NCBI RefSeq assembly: GCF_004337985.1
Contig: NC_043741.1
Location: forward strand, 2,301,348 to 2,365,347
From: Pyricularia pennisetigena
Taxonomy: Eukaryota; Ascomycota; Sordariomycetes; Magnaporthales; Pyriculariaceae
Length of the DNA stretch: 64,000 nt
Direction: 5' to 3'
Position 1 is the stretch's first letter, and every line of letters starts with the position of its first letter. This document shows, one piece after another, positions 1 to 11,740 of the stretch. The notes beneath the pieces were generated by a model. It searched no databases, was not told the DNA's origin, and saw only the letters and a program-made list of their open reading frames with translations. The position numbers and the translations under genes were made by a program.

Positions 1-128
1 TTTTTTTTTTTTTTTTTTTTTTTTTTGGGCAAGGTGTTTGGGGGGATTGCTTGGTTAGATAAAAGTTGGTTCACAGGTATTACTTTAGGTAGGCTTACAT
101 AAAAGTTGTTGATTTTCTCTGCTCTCTT

Positions 129-466
129 GTGCACCTAAGGTATGCCAAAACCCGTATAAATATACACTTTGCGTACTAATATTGTTGATTTTCTTAATTG
201 AAATATAAAACAAGTCCAAAATTGTAATCGGGATATATATATATTACATTATTTCTTTTACACTCTTTTTTTTTTACATTCCTTTTTTTATATTCGCCCT
301 CACACAAAAACCCGCGGGTTGCCCAATTAGGGTTGAGCCCGCGGGCCCCCCATCAACCCGCCAAAAAAAAGCCCCGTAGGCCTTTATGGGCCCCGCCAAA
401 AGCCTGTGGGCTGGGGGCCGGGCCGGGCTAATACTCTTTTCGGGTTTTGGCAGGCCTTATGTGCAC
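129..466. mobile_element. MITE-like inverted-repeat element, copy 1
   Basis: The ends at 129-154 and 441-466 are reverse complements over 26 nt with three mismatches; the shared core reads TGCCAAAACCCG. The interior (about 338 bp in all) has no ORF and carries GC-rich palindromic CCCGCGGGC motifs at roughly 310-360. The TAAGG start and CCTTA end would fit a TA target site, as for Tc1/mariner-derived MITEs, but the matching GTGCAC bases outside TAAGG leave the exact boundary open. A second element with the same terminal core lies at 3888-4092. The superfamily assignment is an inference. Confidence 0.65.
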
Positions 467-2198
467 CTGATGGGTTGAAAAGGTGGTGCCCCACGTATTT
501 GCATTTTGGTTGTTAATCAATGTCCAGCGTCAACCCGGAGCAAGACTCGGGCTTTGACACAAGCCCCTCCCTATTCGGTGCTGAAAAATCAAATCATTTT
601 GACGTGTTAGTAGAAATGCTTCCAACTTCCAAGGAATGCAGATCCCAGACCGTGTCTAGAATGCCTTGCAGAGCCAGTAGAAGCCTGCTGGAGCGGACAG
701 CTCACCAAGCCAATGCCAATGCGCTTGCTCCTTATTGGCAGTGTGGTGCACTCCGGTACCACAGATTAAGCCAGAGGGGCACTTTGGAAAAAGTCGAGTT
801 CAGCACTGTTGCCGCGATTCTTGGCAACGGACCTAGCGTTGAGTCGGAAACCCGCGCCTGCAGGCTTTCCCTTTGTATCCTAAATTATAACCGGAGCTGA
901 CCTACGACCTGGGTTGAGCTTCCGGACTCGGCGGCAGCGCCGCATCGGAGACTTTTTCGAACTCTATCTTGACCAAAACCCAGTTTTTCCTTTGCGTCAA
1001 GGTGGCTAGTGGGTAAGAAATGCGATCTGATCGGCAAACGGCTGCTCGGGTTGGAGGACGGCGTGGATAAGTTGACTAATTATCCGAAAAATTGCCCAAA
1101 GAGAACCCATGGTACTGGATGAGATCCAAAAATATCTTGACGCTTTTATAGTCCTCGACGGATCCCATAATATAGCAACGGATTCCTACGCTGTTGATAT
1201 ACTATCGGGCTGCTACTACGGCTGGCACGGGTCCGACTGAGGACCGACTTGTTGATGCTGTGATGCTCTATTTATTGAGTGTTTACTTTTACATATGTTC
1301 TCGACGCAGCTTGCTAAAAAGGAGGAGCTTAAATGAAAATACAAAGCACGGAACCGGTGATCGGTCTTGTTTTGTATTCCAGTCGAGGAGTGTAATCAAG
1401 CAGCCATTTAATCCAGGTTGGCGGCGACCAAACTAACTTGCTGGAGATGCATCGCAGTCTATCTGATTTTGAATGGGCTTGGGAGTTGAAATGACAAGTA
1501 ACAGTGCTTGTAGAGTAGATTTTTCTTCAACGTCGGAATGCAAAATGAGAAAACCGCCCATATGAATTGTGATAAGAAAATGGCTGAAGCGTTGCCGTAG
1601 TGAAAGGTATCGGGCTAATACAGACTAGTCTTCATGAGCCTGTAGGGAACATTTTCTTGATTACATTATGGATCAGGTTGAATATAACTCCGGTAAAAGA
1701 CTAAGCCCAATCTTTGCAAGGTTTTTAATTTATCCTTGGCACGTGCGGCATTTCCAATGCTGTTGACAATTTGCAATATCCGTACGTACTTGTGGTTATT
1801 AGTACTGGTGCGTTTTGTTTTCAAGTCATTATGTTCATAGCAGCTGGCATTGGCAGTCTGATCAGATTCTCCACTGGCTCGCTGAAAGAGGTTATCAACT
1901 GACTGCGTGTTGCAACAAAGATGCTTTTGCGAAAATGAAATTCGCTGGTAGTTATAATAAATAGTATTAGAGTTGTAATGTAACGTGCATGCCCAACCGT
2001 TACCAGATGCAATAATAGACAAGCACATATGGCGATTCCTGCGCTTAGCTATATCTCGTCCGGCCCCGCCCATCTGGCTTTTTTTTACTCAATTATACCT
2101 GCATTATGAACGATTCAAGGAATGCCTGAGCAGCCGAAGCAAAAGTGGGACAAATTGCATGGTAAGTGTTGGGAATGCAGCCGCCAAGCCTCGTTGCT

Positions 2199-2260
2199 AA
2201 TTACACCAGGACTATGCAAAATTCGTCGCAAATTACACCTGGACTATGCAGAATGATGCT
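2199..2260. repeat. imperfect direct repeat, period about 32 nt
   Basis: Two copies of a unit containing AATTACACCWGGACTATGCA start near 2200 and 2232, separated by a short spacer. They differ at only a few positions in the core. A second short repeat with the unit CCAGCCAAGGTATTAT lies at about 2530-2570. No function is evident; these are probably remnants of local duplication in non-coding DNA. Confidence 0.5.
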
Positions 2261-3376
2261 CGAGAAGCAGCGGGTCCTTCGCCTTGGACCACCAAGATTT
2301 TGTAATTTGGACAACATGGTAAAACCACGCACATCTCCACCAATAAACTTTTTCCAAGGCTCAAGACGATTGGACGGCTCTAAACGATTCCGCTGCCGAG
2401 CGCATTATTGTATGTTGCAGTGTCGTATAATCGTATTTACCAGGACGTGGGGATGCATATGAATCAATGCCACTGGATCATCTTTTTAATTGAGGTTGGT
2501 TCTTTCAAGCCAAAAAAAGGGTCTTGTGACCAGCCAAGGTATTATACCCAGCCAAGGTATTATTACCAGCCAATCGAAGCGCTGCTCTACAAATCACGAA
2601 TAGGTGGTAACCTGGGAAAAATCAAAACACGGCCACAAAATAAACAAGCATTATATGTTGGTGCGAGATTATGAAAGCTTTGACGTAGAGTAATGCAATC
2701 CAAGTTTTCTTTTCGCTTGTCTTTCCTTTTCACTTCTTGCTAACTTTATTTGGAAAAGAAAAACAAGGCAAGAGGGCATGCTGGTTCCATGAACGACAAG
2801 GAAATCAACCCAACTCTATAATGAATAAACAAGTTTTCATACCATGTATCGCTGATTGAAAATAGCGCTTATGACTAGATGCGAGAGAAGAACTTGGAAG
2901 GATACTTGGAACCCGGAGGCGAGTCATAGTGTCGACAAGGTCGGGACTCATGGTTATGAACGACGGCGGCCAAGCCGGACCTAGAATCCTGGATTGCAGT
3001 GACCCCCGGGCCTGGGGCATATAAAATCCGGATATCCTTCCGCTGGAAGTCGGAATTGATTTCTTGGCGAAACAGGCGAACTATACATATCCATCCTATA
3101 ATAATCCGCGGCAGTCATCTTCAAAGCGTTGCGGTATATTACAGACACTATATGGCAGAAAAGTCGATTAATAGTTGAGCTCTATATCCAAGGCATGACT
3201 CCCAAAACCAGTCAAGAATTTGTGCAGACATGACGATTATACCCACTACCCAGAGGGATAACCATGCCTCTCTTCTTTTTTTGCAAAACCCTCCCTCGTC
3301 AAAGCACCCGAGCAATAGTCGCTAACTCGACGCATAGTCGCGCACAAATCCCGCAGATTTGCAAACCTCGGACAAG

Positions 3377-3868
3377 ATGGTCAGCAGGGGTCTCGTGCTC
3401 GCGCTCCTCCCTCTCACATATCTCACCACCGCGGCGCCGACCGGCGAGCACAATGCTCTCGAGCGTCGGACGCCCGGGCCGATCAAGGGCATGAAGGACC
3501 TCGACGATGACGAATACGGCAGGCGAGGCATGGGTTACGGGTGGCCGGCCGCCGGTCCTGCGCCAGGCCGGAGCCAGCGGGGGCCTTTTGAAGAAGTCGG
3601 CGCTTTTCTGGACGGCGTTACGCGACCGGCGCAGTCGAGTCCTGCCATGAGAAGCCAGGGACGACGCGTCGACGAGACGGTGGTGTACGACGATCAGGGC
3701 AATCCCCACTACGTTCAGCACAACCTGCCCCCGCCGAGGGAGGCGGCCCGAAGAGCTGCCCTGTTGCGCGCGGAGACGCTGCCGAACCCGACCCGAAAGC
3801 CGAAAAAGGCGGCTTCGTCGTCGAGGCGGGGGTTTTTGGGTCTTTTCAAGGGTTCCAAAAACCAGTAA
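3377..3868 (+). CDS. small secreted, cysteine-free protein with a putative Kex2 site
   Basis: This intronless ORF encodes 163 residues. I chose the ATG at 3377, not the in-frame ATG at 3359, because it starts directly with a classic signal peptide (MVSRGLVLALLPLTYLTTAA, then PTGEH). A dibasic LERR site about residue 30 could be a Kex2 cleavage point. The remainder is rich in G, P and R, contains no cysteine, and ends in a strongly basic tail (KPKKAASSSRRGFLGLFKG). I do not recognise a family. It is the only credible gene in the first 9 kb and sits in an AT-rich, repeat-bearing stretch. A MITE-like element begins 20 bp after its stop codon, so that element probably lies in the 3' UTR. The setting and the protein fit a secreted effector or cell-surface peptide, but that is an inference. 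Confidence 0.6.
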   Translation: MVSRGLVLALLPLTYLTTAAPTGEHNALERRTPGPIKGMKDLDDDEYGRRGMGYGWPAAGPAPGRSQRGPFEEVGAFLDGVTRPAQSSPAMRSQGRRVDETVVYDDQGNPHYVQHNLPPPREAARRAALLRAETLPNPTRKPKKAASSSRRGFLGLFKGSKNQ

Positions 3869-3887
3869 AGCTTGGCGCTGTCAGGAG

Positions 3888-4092
3888 TAAGGCATTCCAA
3901 AACCCGCCGCCTGGGGCCCACGGCCCGCGCGCTCATCTGCACGCTTTAGGGCATGTGGTTTTACATTTATTTTAGGTTAATAGATACAAACCCCACAATA
4001 AAAAAAATAAAAACCACGGGCTCGTGGGCTTTTGGCCCGCGGGCCCTTCATTAAGCTTTTCGGGCCCCCGTGGGTGGGTTTTGGAATGCTTA
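3888..4092. mobile_element. MITE-like inverted-repeat element, copy 2
   Basis: The ends at 3888-3908 and 4072-4092 are reverse complements over about 21 nt with one indel and one or two mismatches. They carry the same core as the element at 129-466 (TAAGG then CATTCCAAAACCCG). The interior is non-coding, about 205 bp in total, and has the same kind of GC-rich palindrome (GGCCCGCGGGCC near 4035). The shorter length suggests a deletion derivative or a subfamily of the same non-autonomous element. A TA duplication at both ends is possible. Confidence 0.65.
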
Positions 4093-7000
4093 GTCAGGGG
4101 TTAGGCTTTGTTTTCATTTTTCTATTTGCTTTTACTTGTCTCACGGGTACGTCTTTGTAGCAATTCTGTCTATTTATAGTCTGGTGTGGAAATCTAGCAA
4201 GCCTTTATTTTTTTTTTTTTTTTTAAAAAAAAAAAGAAGAAAACATCATTTTTACCGAGGGCTCAACTGGCAGATGTCATCATAGTGTATAAAGATAGCC
4301 AAGACGAGCGAGCCAACCCAGAAAACAGTATCTTACTTGTTAAGCTTTGTTCGAGAGGCGGTTCCATGCTATCAAATAGTAATGCTTCTGGTGTTTATTG
4401 TTCTTTCTGTACAGCCAGTCGTGCAAAATCGAGGTACCTATCTTCTATGTCAATACGTTTGTTTTTATGCCTGAAAACATGGTTCAAGTTTTATTCGGAC
4501 ACAAATGCGTAGGGATTTTGCAGCCTGTGCGTTTATACAGAACTTACTTTTCAATTTGCCCCCAACTAGCGTTCTGTTCTTCGGTACCTAATATTTATTG
4601 TCATTTCTTAGTATAAAGTTCGAAACCAACATTTTGATCTTGGTTTCAGATCTATACCATGTAAAATATAACTTACCCAAAAGCTCCCCATTAACAATGC
4701 CTAGCAGTGCAGTATCTTGAGCAACCCGATTGAACCCAGTGCCAATGGCCGGTAGAGAGAAGAAATGGGGACATAGAACATATATATTATTTTCCCCTTT
4801 TGTTCCTGGGTAATATACTGCACGATGAGCAACGCGACACTTGCGTTCAAAGTCGTCACAACTTATAGAAATCTTCGGGGCCTTAAGTCTGCATTCCTGA
4901 TAAACTGTATCGAAATGTTTTTTGACATTTTGCTTAGCGGTACGGCCGGTGGTTCCGAAAACCTGTTTAAAATGCTGAGGGTCCTCTGTGACGGCGCGAG
5001 AACCTGCCTCAGCGAGCGTAGCGCAACTGTAATAATATAAACTGTAAGATGACCGTTTGTTCTCGGATTAATTTCGAATTGTAAACTTACCCCGTCAAAG
5101 CATTGTCTATTACCTGGCGTTGCTCTGGCGAGCAACTAGATTCATGATAGACACGTTTGTTCAGTATATGACCGGTTTTTCCCGCCTTTAGAAACTCAAT
5201 ATTAATATTTTCCTTTTCCCAGATTGCACTATTTTCCTTTGGGAAGCCAGCTGGACTGGACCTGGAAATAATATCCCCATGGGTAATGCTGCTAATTTGA
5301 GGATAACCATAATGAGAGCTTTGGAATCCCCCAACGGTTCCCAAAGACATAATGGCGATGATATGAGGACGAATTAATGAAAAATTAAAATTGAATCCTT
5401 AATTCCAAATGTCTCGTAACTGTACGCTGGAAATCTGGATTTGAAGCAGACTTGCGGGGTTCGTATGATAATATAATTTGGGATCTTAAGGTTCCGTTTA
5501 GCTTGTAGTAGTTCCTGGTAGATGCAGGACAAGAAAGCACCTAGTGGAGGGGCTCGACTTGACTGATATATACTGGATACACTAGTTGTTTGGTACAAAC
5601 CTTCTATGCATTAATTTAGTTTCGTTCAAGTAAAGCAATGTCTAAGTCTAAGTATTAGTTACTGACACTTCTGCCACGCTTAGTTTTCTAANNNNNAAAA
5701 AAAAAGAAAGAAGAAGAAAAAAAAAATACAGAGTAGATTTCTTTAGCTAAAACTTAACAATTTTCATTTTTACTTCCATTTTTTCGAATCCTTCGCATTA
5801 AGTCACCTATATTAATTCTCATGCATTGGGAAAAGTTTACAAGGTACATAATGCGCTTTGGTAATTTTGACCAGCATCTTAGGCTTTAATGGTCGCTTGA
5901 AATAGTTTCTGCGTACTGGGTTTTTACGAAACTAGGAATAAGATAAAAATAAAGTGGTAAGCCGAGACTGACCAATTTGGTGCTTTAATTATAATTTTGT
6001 CAGGGTTCAACAGGCCGCACACTCCGGAATTATTTATAATGTGGATTATTTAAATAATTTAGCATTTAAAAAACTATTATATTTTCACCTTTGCTCCACG
6101 GACTTATATATGATAAAAGTTTGAATGGCGTAGCTTTTAAAGCCTGTATATAACACAGAGCAAGTTTTGAAAAGCTGTAGCTAGTGATTATCTGCGGAGA
6201 TGAAATTTATTGCCAAACCTATATAAGCTATAATTAATCAGTATTATTATAGTATAAGTACCCTGATCTAAAGATTATATTTAATATTGGGTAGGGAAAC
6301 TCAGATTAACGCCTGGATTTAAGAGCCTGGGCACATTCGTCTGCTCATGTTACATATAACCTACACTGGCAACTTTAGTAAAACCTCGCGTTTAATCCCT
6401 TTTTGCAGCATGATCCACCCCCAGCCCCGGCTACTTTAAGACTAGCACTTTGGCCTCTGAGCCATGACACTATCAAGTTCCGATGCGCCCAAACTATATT
6501 CGTGGCAAGGGTTACACTTGGTCCGGTTAGTCCGACTTCAGACGTGTCTATCCAGCGCGTCGTCAACTAGGGCTTCTCCATGTTTTCAGAGATGAAATTT
6601 TTGTTGCTATTTTAAAATATACCTGGGTTTTTTCCTACACGTGCATTTTAGTAATCAATTGCAAGGCATATACCTGGAGTAATGCAAATAAGCGGGGTTG
6701 TAATATAGATTTAGATTTAATTTGAATCGTGGCTTACGCGTTGTTCTACTTACTCATGCCTGGTAAGATAAATTTCTCGCGAGATTCTAAAATTGGTACG
6801 ACGCTTTGAACATTACAAAGCTTTCTTTGACTGTTATATCTTATCATACATTTTTATGTCGTCCCAGCACAGCCTCAATTTATATATTCTTACTGTCTTC
6901 CCTCGGTAGTCTTTAGCTAAGAACCATTTTGTACTTGAACACTTCATATTAGCGCAGAACTTTCGTTAAAACGCTCTGGCTTTACTTGGTCAAGCAGATG

Positions 7001-8523
7001 CTCTCCAATCCGGCGATACCACTGTTAGACTACAGGCTCAAGAAAAATGCAAGTGTTGATCCAATAGTCGATTTAGCAAAAAGCATAGAATTCTTTACGT
7101 TTCTATAATGCCGACCAAAGGGTTTATCGGGCGACAAATCCGGCCAGTATTTAATACTTTGTAGATATTTCCCTGGTCAGGCAATGAAAATAGGTCAATC
7201 TCCCAATACTACAGCTTTTTCGTACACCAGGTTACAGCCTAATTCAACGTTGAATAAGTGGGTAAATCTTGTACTTTTGGACTCGGGGGCCAGAGAAGGC
7301 CATCAGTGTGTGTGACCACTGACGACATGAGACATGGTCATAGGATGGCACTTTATTCCCCCCCGCAAAGACTCCCATGAAATGTCAAATACACCACGCA
7401 ACGGAATTATTTCCGGCCAAACAGATCAACATGGTAACATGACACATTGTATTCACGTTCATCTTCCTAGTCGGGCAATTTCTCTCCGGGGAGCGGCTAG
7501 ACCCTCAAACTGCCACAATCATCGCGGGGTTTGTCATTAGTTGTGCCCCAGCCTGGCCCTGGTCCAGCCTTCGCGTCAGTCGTATTTCCCGTCCCGAGCC
7601 ATTCCATATCGGGAAGCTTCTGCACGCCTAGCTACTGCACATAAGTCGAGCGGCTAAGGACCTGGAACTCGGCGCGGGCATAGCGTCGGCAACAGCCCCC
7701 GGTATGGTGGCCATGATCTTTTTCCTGTGGACATGTCTTTCCAGGAAAAGGATCCTTCATCCCTTTGACTGGGCTAGATTGCCTGGTTGGCTAATTTCCC
7801 CCCTCATTCCAATCTTTTGAAGATGCAGGGCACTTTTCTTTTTTTTTTTTTTTGAACGCGTAGACCCAAGTGTGGATTTTGGACCGCATACTCAAGAAAT
7901 CAGTTGGAGCACAATTTTAGCCTTTTTAGGCAAGTTAAATAGAGTTTACTTTGCACTCGACAAGTCTGGGCAACACGTCAAACGGGACTTGGGGCCTATT
8001 TCACCGAGAACTGGACGCAAGTCAGAGCTGCCAAAGAATGGACATGTAATTTTGTAACTCTGCTCGCGTTTTACGTAGAGCCCAGTCGTAGAACTGATGG
8101 ACTTTTTGTAGCTTTCCGCCCTTTTCTTTTGGACTCATTGTTTTGCCTCCGTGATGCAATAGTGTATTGTCTCATGTGTATGCAACCTTTGTTGGAGGTT
8201 TATTCTACAACATCGCTTAGATCTTCAGCTGCAACTGAGAATTGGTAGGCAGTTAAAGCCTGCCCAAGTTCCTCTAATAAGATATGGTCTTGTTCGATGA
8301 ACAGAGATTCTTCGGTACAAAAAAACAAATAGACAGATCAGGGTGGAGATGACAGTTTAAAGCTTTCGAAATGAATATCACTATTCACGTACTGTCTGCG
8401 TCATATTTTAATGTAGAGCCAACAACAAATGTCGCGACGACAAGAACGGTCGGGGTAAGTCTCGGGACGAGCGCGCCCAAAACGGGGCTCTTGGCACCTC
8501 TCACCAGCGCGGGGAACGTTCTG
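4093..8523. other. gene-poor AT-rich region with degenerate repeats
   Basis: About 4.4 kb of AT-rich sequence with no ORF of convincing composition. It holds a T-run followed by an A-run at about 4208-4232 (a perfect snap-back sequence), a 5-N gap at 5692, the tRNA-like patch at 6405-6476 and a poly-T run near 7840. It looks like decayed repetitive DNA. No transposase, integrase or reverse-transcriptase motif could be read. Confidence 0.55.
6405..6476 (-). repeat. tRNA-like (SINE-type) remnant
   Basis: On the minus strand the sequence TGGCTCAGAGG at 6454-6464 matches a tRNA A-box. It is followed by an anticodon-arm-like hairpin (GCTA, then GTCTTAAAG, then TAGC) and a degenerate B-box-like stretch (GGGGTGGATCATGC at 6408-6421). 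The acceptor stem does not pair and the B-box is poor, so this is not a working tRNA gene. The pattern is that of the tRNA-derived head of a SINE. It could also be a tRNA pseudogene. Confidence 0.4.
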
Positions 8524-8857
8524 NNNNNNNNNNNNNNNNNNNNNNNNNNNNNNNNNNNNNNNNNNNNNNNNNNNNNNNNNNNNNNNNNNNNNNNNNNNNN
8601 NNNNNNNNNNNNNNNNNNNNNNNNNNNNNNNNNNNNNNNNNNNNNNNNNNNNNNNNNNNNNNNNNNNNNNNNNNNNNNNNNNNNNNNNNNNNNNNNNNNN
8701 NNNNNNNNNNNNNNNNNNNNNNNNNNNNNNNNNNNNNNNNNNNNNNNNNNNNNNNNNNNNNNNNNNNNNNNNNNNNNNNNNNNNNNNNNNNNNNNNNNNN
8801 NNNNNNNNNNNNNNNNNNNNNNNNNNNNNNNNNNNNNNNNNNNNNNNNNNNNNNNNN
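8524..8857. other. assembly gap (334 N)
   Basis: Run of 334 N. The bases just before the gap (about 8430-8523) are GC-rich and different from the AT-rich DNA upstream, so part of a gene could be hidden here. Confidence 0.95.
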
Positions 8858-9304
8858 GAATCCACCTTTCCCCGTGACCTTTGACGCTGAGAATGGTGAC
8901 ATATGCCAAGGTGATAGGGAACGTAGATTGTAACGTAGTAAACGGAGAGCGTGCTGGAGATCTGCGCGAGAGAAGATGAGCAACGTCTGCTGATTCAGGG
9001 GTTGCTTTGGACTGCAAAAGAAAAAGAAAAAAAAAAGAATGCTGCGTTGCTGCATTCTGCGTGCATCCACCAGCCCCTCCTCTATGCTACGAAAGAATGG
9101 CAATTGCAAACAGGAAAAAAAAAAAAGCAGGGAAATCTTGCAGCAGCATGGGACCGACAGCCTGCAGATTTGTGGGAAATAAAAACACAAGGGAAGCCAC
9201 GATGCCTCGGTATTTTTGAGCTTGCAAAGCCAGCTGGAAGACTGGCTGGGCAGCTCACATCGATTTCACGAACCGGCTTCCTGCAGCCGATTGAGCCTCC
9301 CAAA
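8858..9304. other. upstream region of the beta-galactosidase gene
   Basis: 447 bp between the gap and the ATG at 9305. It has two A-rich runs (about 9017-9038 and 9115-9126) and several short overlapping ORFs without coding character. It is likely the promoter and 5' UTR of the downstream gene. Confidence 0.5.
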
Positions 9305-11707
9305 ATGGCATTCCCTGTAGCTCTACCCGACTGGAGCAACCTGGCAGTGCTGCATACCAATGCACTGCCAGCCCGAGCTCACTTTTACTCGTACGCATCC
9401 GAGACTGCTGCTCTCACCCATGACCGGTACCAGTCCGAGTATCAGAGCCTGAACGGCACCTGGAAATTCCACTACGCCGCGAGCCCGTTTGGTAAGTCGT
9501 GGGCTTTGTGACGTGCTGACCACAAGCCGAGGTTTTTTTTTTTTTTTATTTTTTCTTTTTACCTACATCCACAACCCCTGCCTCTTGCTGTAGACTGACA
9601 TAGCACCCACCACCAGAGGCACCCCCCTTTGAGCCAGCAAACACAGCATCATGGGCCGACATCGAGGTGCCGGGCATGTGGCAACTCCAGGGCTACGGCC
9701 ATCCGCACTACACCAACATCAAGTTCCCGTTCCCCGTCACGCCGCCCAACGTCTCGTACATCAACCCGACGGGCTCCTACTTTCGCGAGTTTGAGGTGCC
9801 GGACGGGTGGGACGGCCAGCAGATCCGGCTGCGCTTCGAGGGCGTCGACAGCGCGTTCCACGTACAGGTCAACGGCCGACCGGTCGGCTACAGCAGCCTG
9901 GGCAGCCGCAACCCGAGCGAGTTCGACGTCACGCCCTACCTCAACGGCGGCGGGGAGACCAACAACGTGTCGGCCAGGGTCTACCAGTGGTCGCACGGCA
10001 CGTACATTGAGGATCAGGACCAGTGGTGGCTGTCTGGCATCTTCCGGGACGTGTATCTGATGCCGTTTGCCGCGTCGTCGTCCATTGTGGATTTTCAGGT
10101 GCATCCAGAGCTCGACGCGGCCCTCACCACCGGCACTCTCCGCACCGCGGTCGAGATACAGGGCGACGACGGGCCTCTCAACATCAAGCTTCTGGGCCCA
10201 GACGGCAGCTCTAAAGTCGGAGAATGGAACGGTTCCTCGTCGCAGGTCAGCAGTGCCGTCTTCACCGTGACGGGTGACGACCTGCACGTCTGGTCGGCCG
10301 AGACGCCCAGCCTGTACACGGCCCTGATAACCTTCAACGGGCGCACCATCAGCCAGCGCCTCGGGTTCCGGCGCATGGAGCGCAGCGCCGACGGGTCGAC
10401 CTTTTTGGTCAACGGCAGAGCGATCAAGATCTACGGCGTGAACCGGCACGAGCACCACCACCTGTACGGCCGGACGGTGCCGTACGCGGCGCTGCGCCAC
10501 GACCTGCTCGTCATGAAGCGGCACAACATCAACACGATCCGGACGTCGCACCAGCCTCCGCACCCGGACTTTTTCGACCTGGCCGACGAGCTGGGGTTTT
10601 ACGTCATTGCCGAGGCGGACCTCGAGTGCCACGGCTTCGGCGACAAGGGCAGCAACGTGCCGGCCGAGTCGTACACCACCGACAACCCCGAGTGGCGAGA
10701 CGCGTACGTGAACCGCGCCGAGCAGCTGGTGCGGCGACTGAGGAACCACGTGTCCATCATCTTCTGGAGCCTGGGCAACGAGTGCTTCATGGGCCAAAAC
10801 ATGTTCGCCATGGCAGAGTGGATCAGGGCGACCGACCCGACGCGGCTCATTCACTACGAGCAGGACTACGAGGGCGTCCTGGCTGACGTCCACAGCAGGA
10901 TGTACTCAAGTCCGCAGTGGGTTCGGGAGTGGGTTGTCAACAAGACGGACAAACCACTGATTCTGTGCGAGTACGCCCAGTAAGTTGTGTCGATTCCGCC
11001 GTGGCCTGTTGTCCACTGAGACGCGATTCTCGTTTCCACCTACCAACCTACCAAACCTACCTTGAAGTCTGTAAAAAAAAAAAAACTAACCAGTCGTCGC
11101 TCCCCCTAGCGCAATGGGCAACGGCCCCGGCTCTCTGGTCGACTACATTGCCGCCTTCAGATCCAACATCCGCGCCCAGGGCGGCCTGATCTGGGAGTGG
11201 TCCAACCATGGGCTCCTAAAGAAAGAGGGTGACCTCGAGTACTATGCCTACGGCGGAGACTTTGGCGACTTCCCCAACGACGCAGACTTTATCATGGATG
11301 GACTGATGTTGTCGGACCACTCGCCCATGCCGTCCATCTTTGAGTACAAAAAGGTGATCCAACCAGTGATTGCGGCTTGGGCCGGCGATGGCTTCGCCTC
11401 GGGCCAGATCGTCATAACCAACCACTATGGGTTCGTCGACCTCGGCCATCTTGAGGCCAGCTGGCACGCAGTTCAAGACGGCAAAAAGACGGAGCCTGTG
11501 GTCTTTGAAATACCCGCCGTGGCAGCGGGGGACAGCGTAACAATTAGCACGCCGCTTGACGACAACCAGCTGGAAGCCGGGGAAGCCTTCCTCACGCTCG
11601 AGTTCCGCCTAGCCAATGCCACAAACTGGGCAGAAAAGGGCCACCTAGTCGCCTGGGATCAGCTGTACATCCCTCCCCAAACACCAGCAACCCACAAACG
11701 CCGTAGC

Positions 11708-11740
<33 letters not shown>

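Larger units (their letters stand above)
1..3376. other. gene-poor AT-rich region
   Basis: The region opens with a 26-nt poly-T run and is mostly AT-rich, with short ORFs of unconvincing composition. It contains the inverted-repeat element at 129-466 and two imperfect short direct-repeat patches near 2199-2260 and 2528-2574. No telomere-type TTAGGG array is present. The last few hundred bases are the upstream region of the small secreted protein gene at 3377. I see no supportable gene here. Confidence 0.6.

Noticed and set aside
1..26. Possible telomere or chromosome end at the left edge
   Set aside because: Only a poly-T run; no TTAGGG/CCCTAA array is present.
520..900. 126-codon plus-strand ORF in the left AT-rich region
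   Set aside because: No family, no signal peptide and no plausible exon context; composition close to random.
8371..9190. ORFs spanning the 334-N gap
   Set aside because: Same artefact: most of the translation is unknown residues.
9649..10893. Minus-strand ORF opposite the beta-galactosidase
   Set aside because: Antisense shadow; the plus strand carries both catalytic glutamates.
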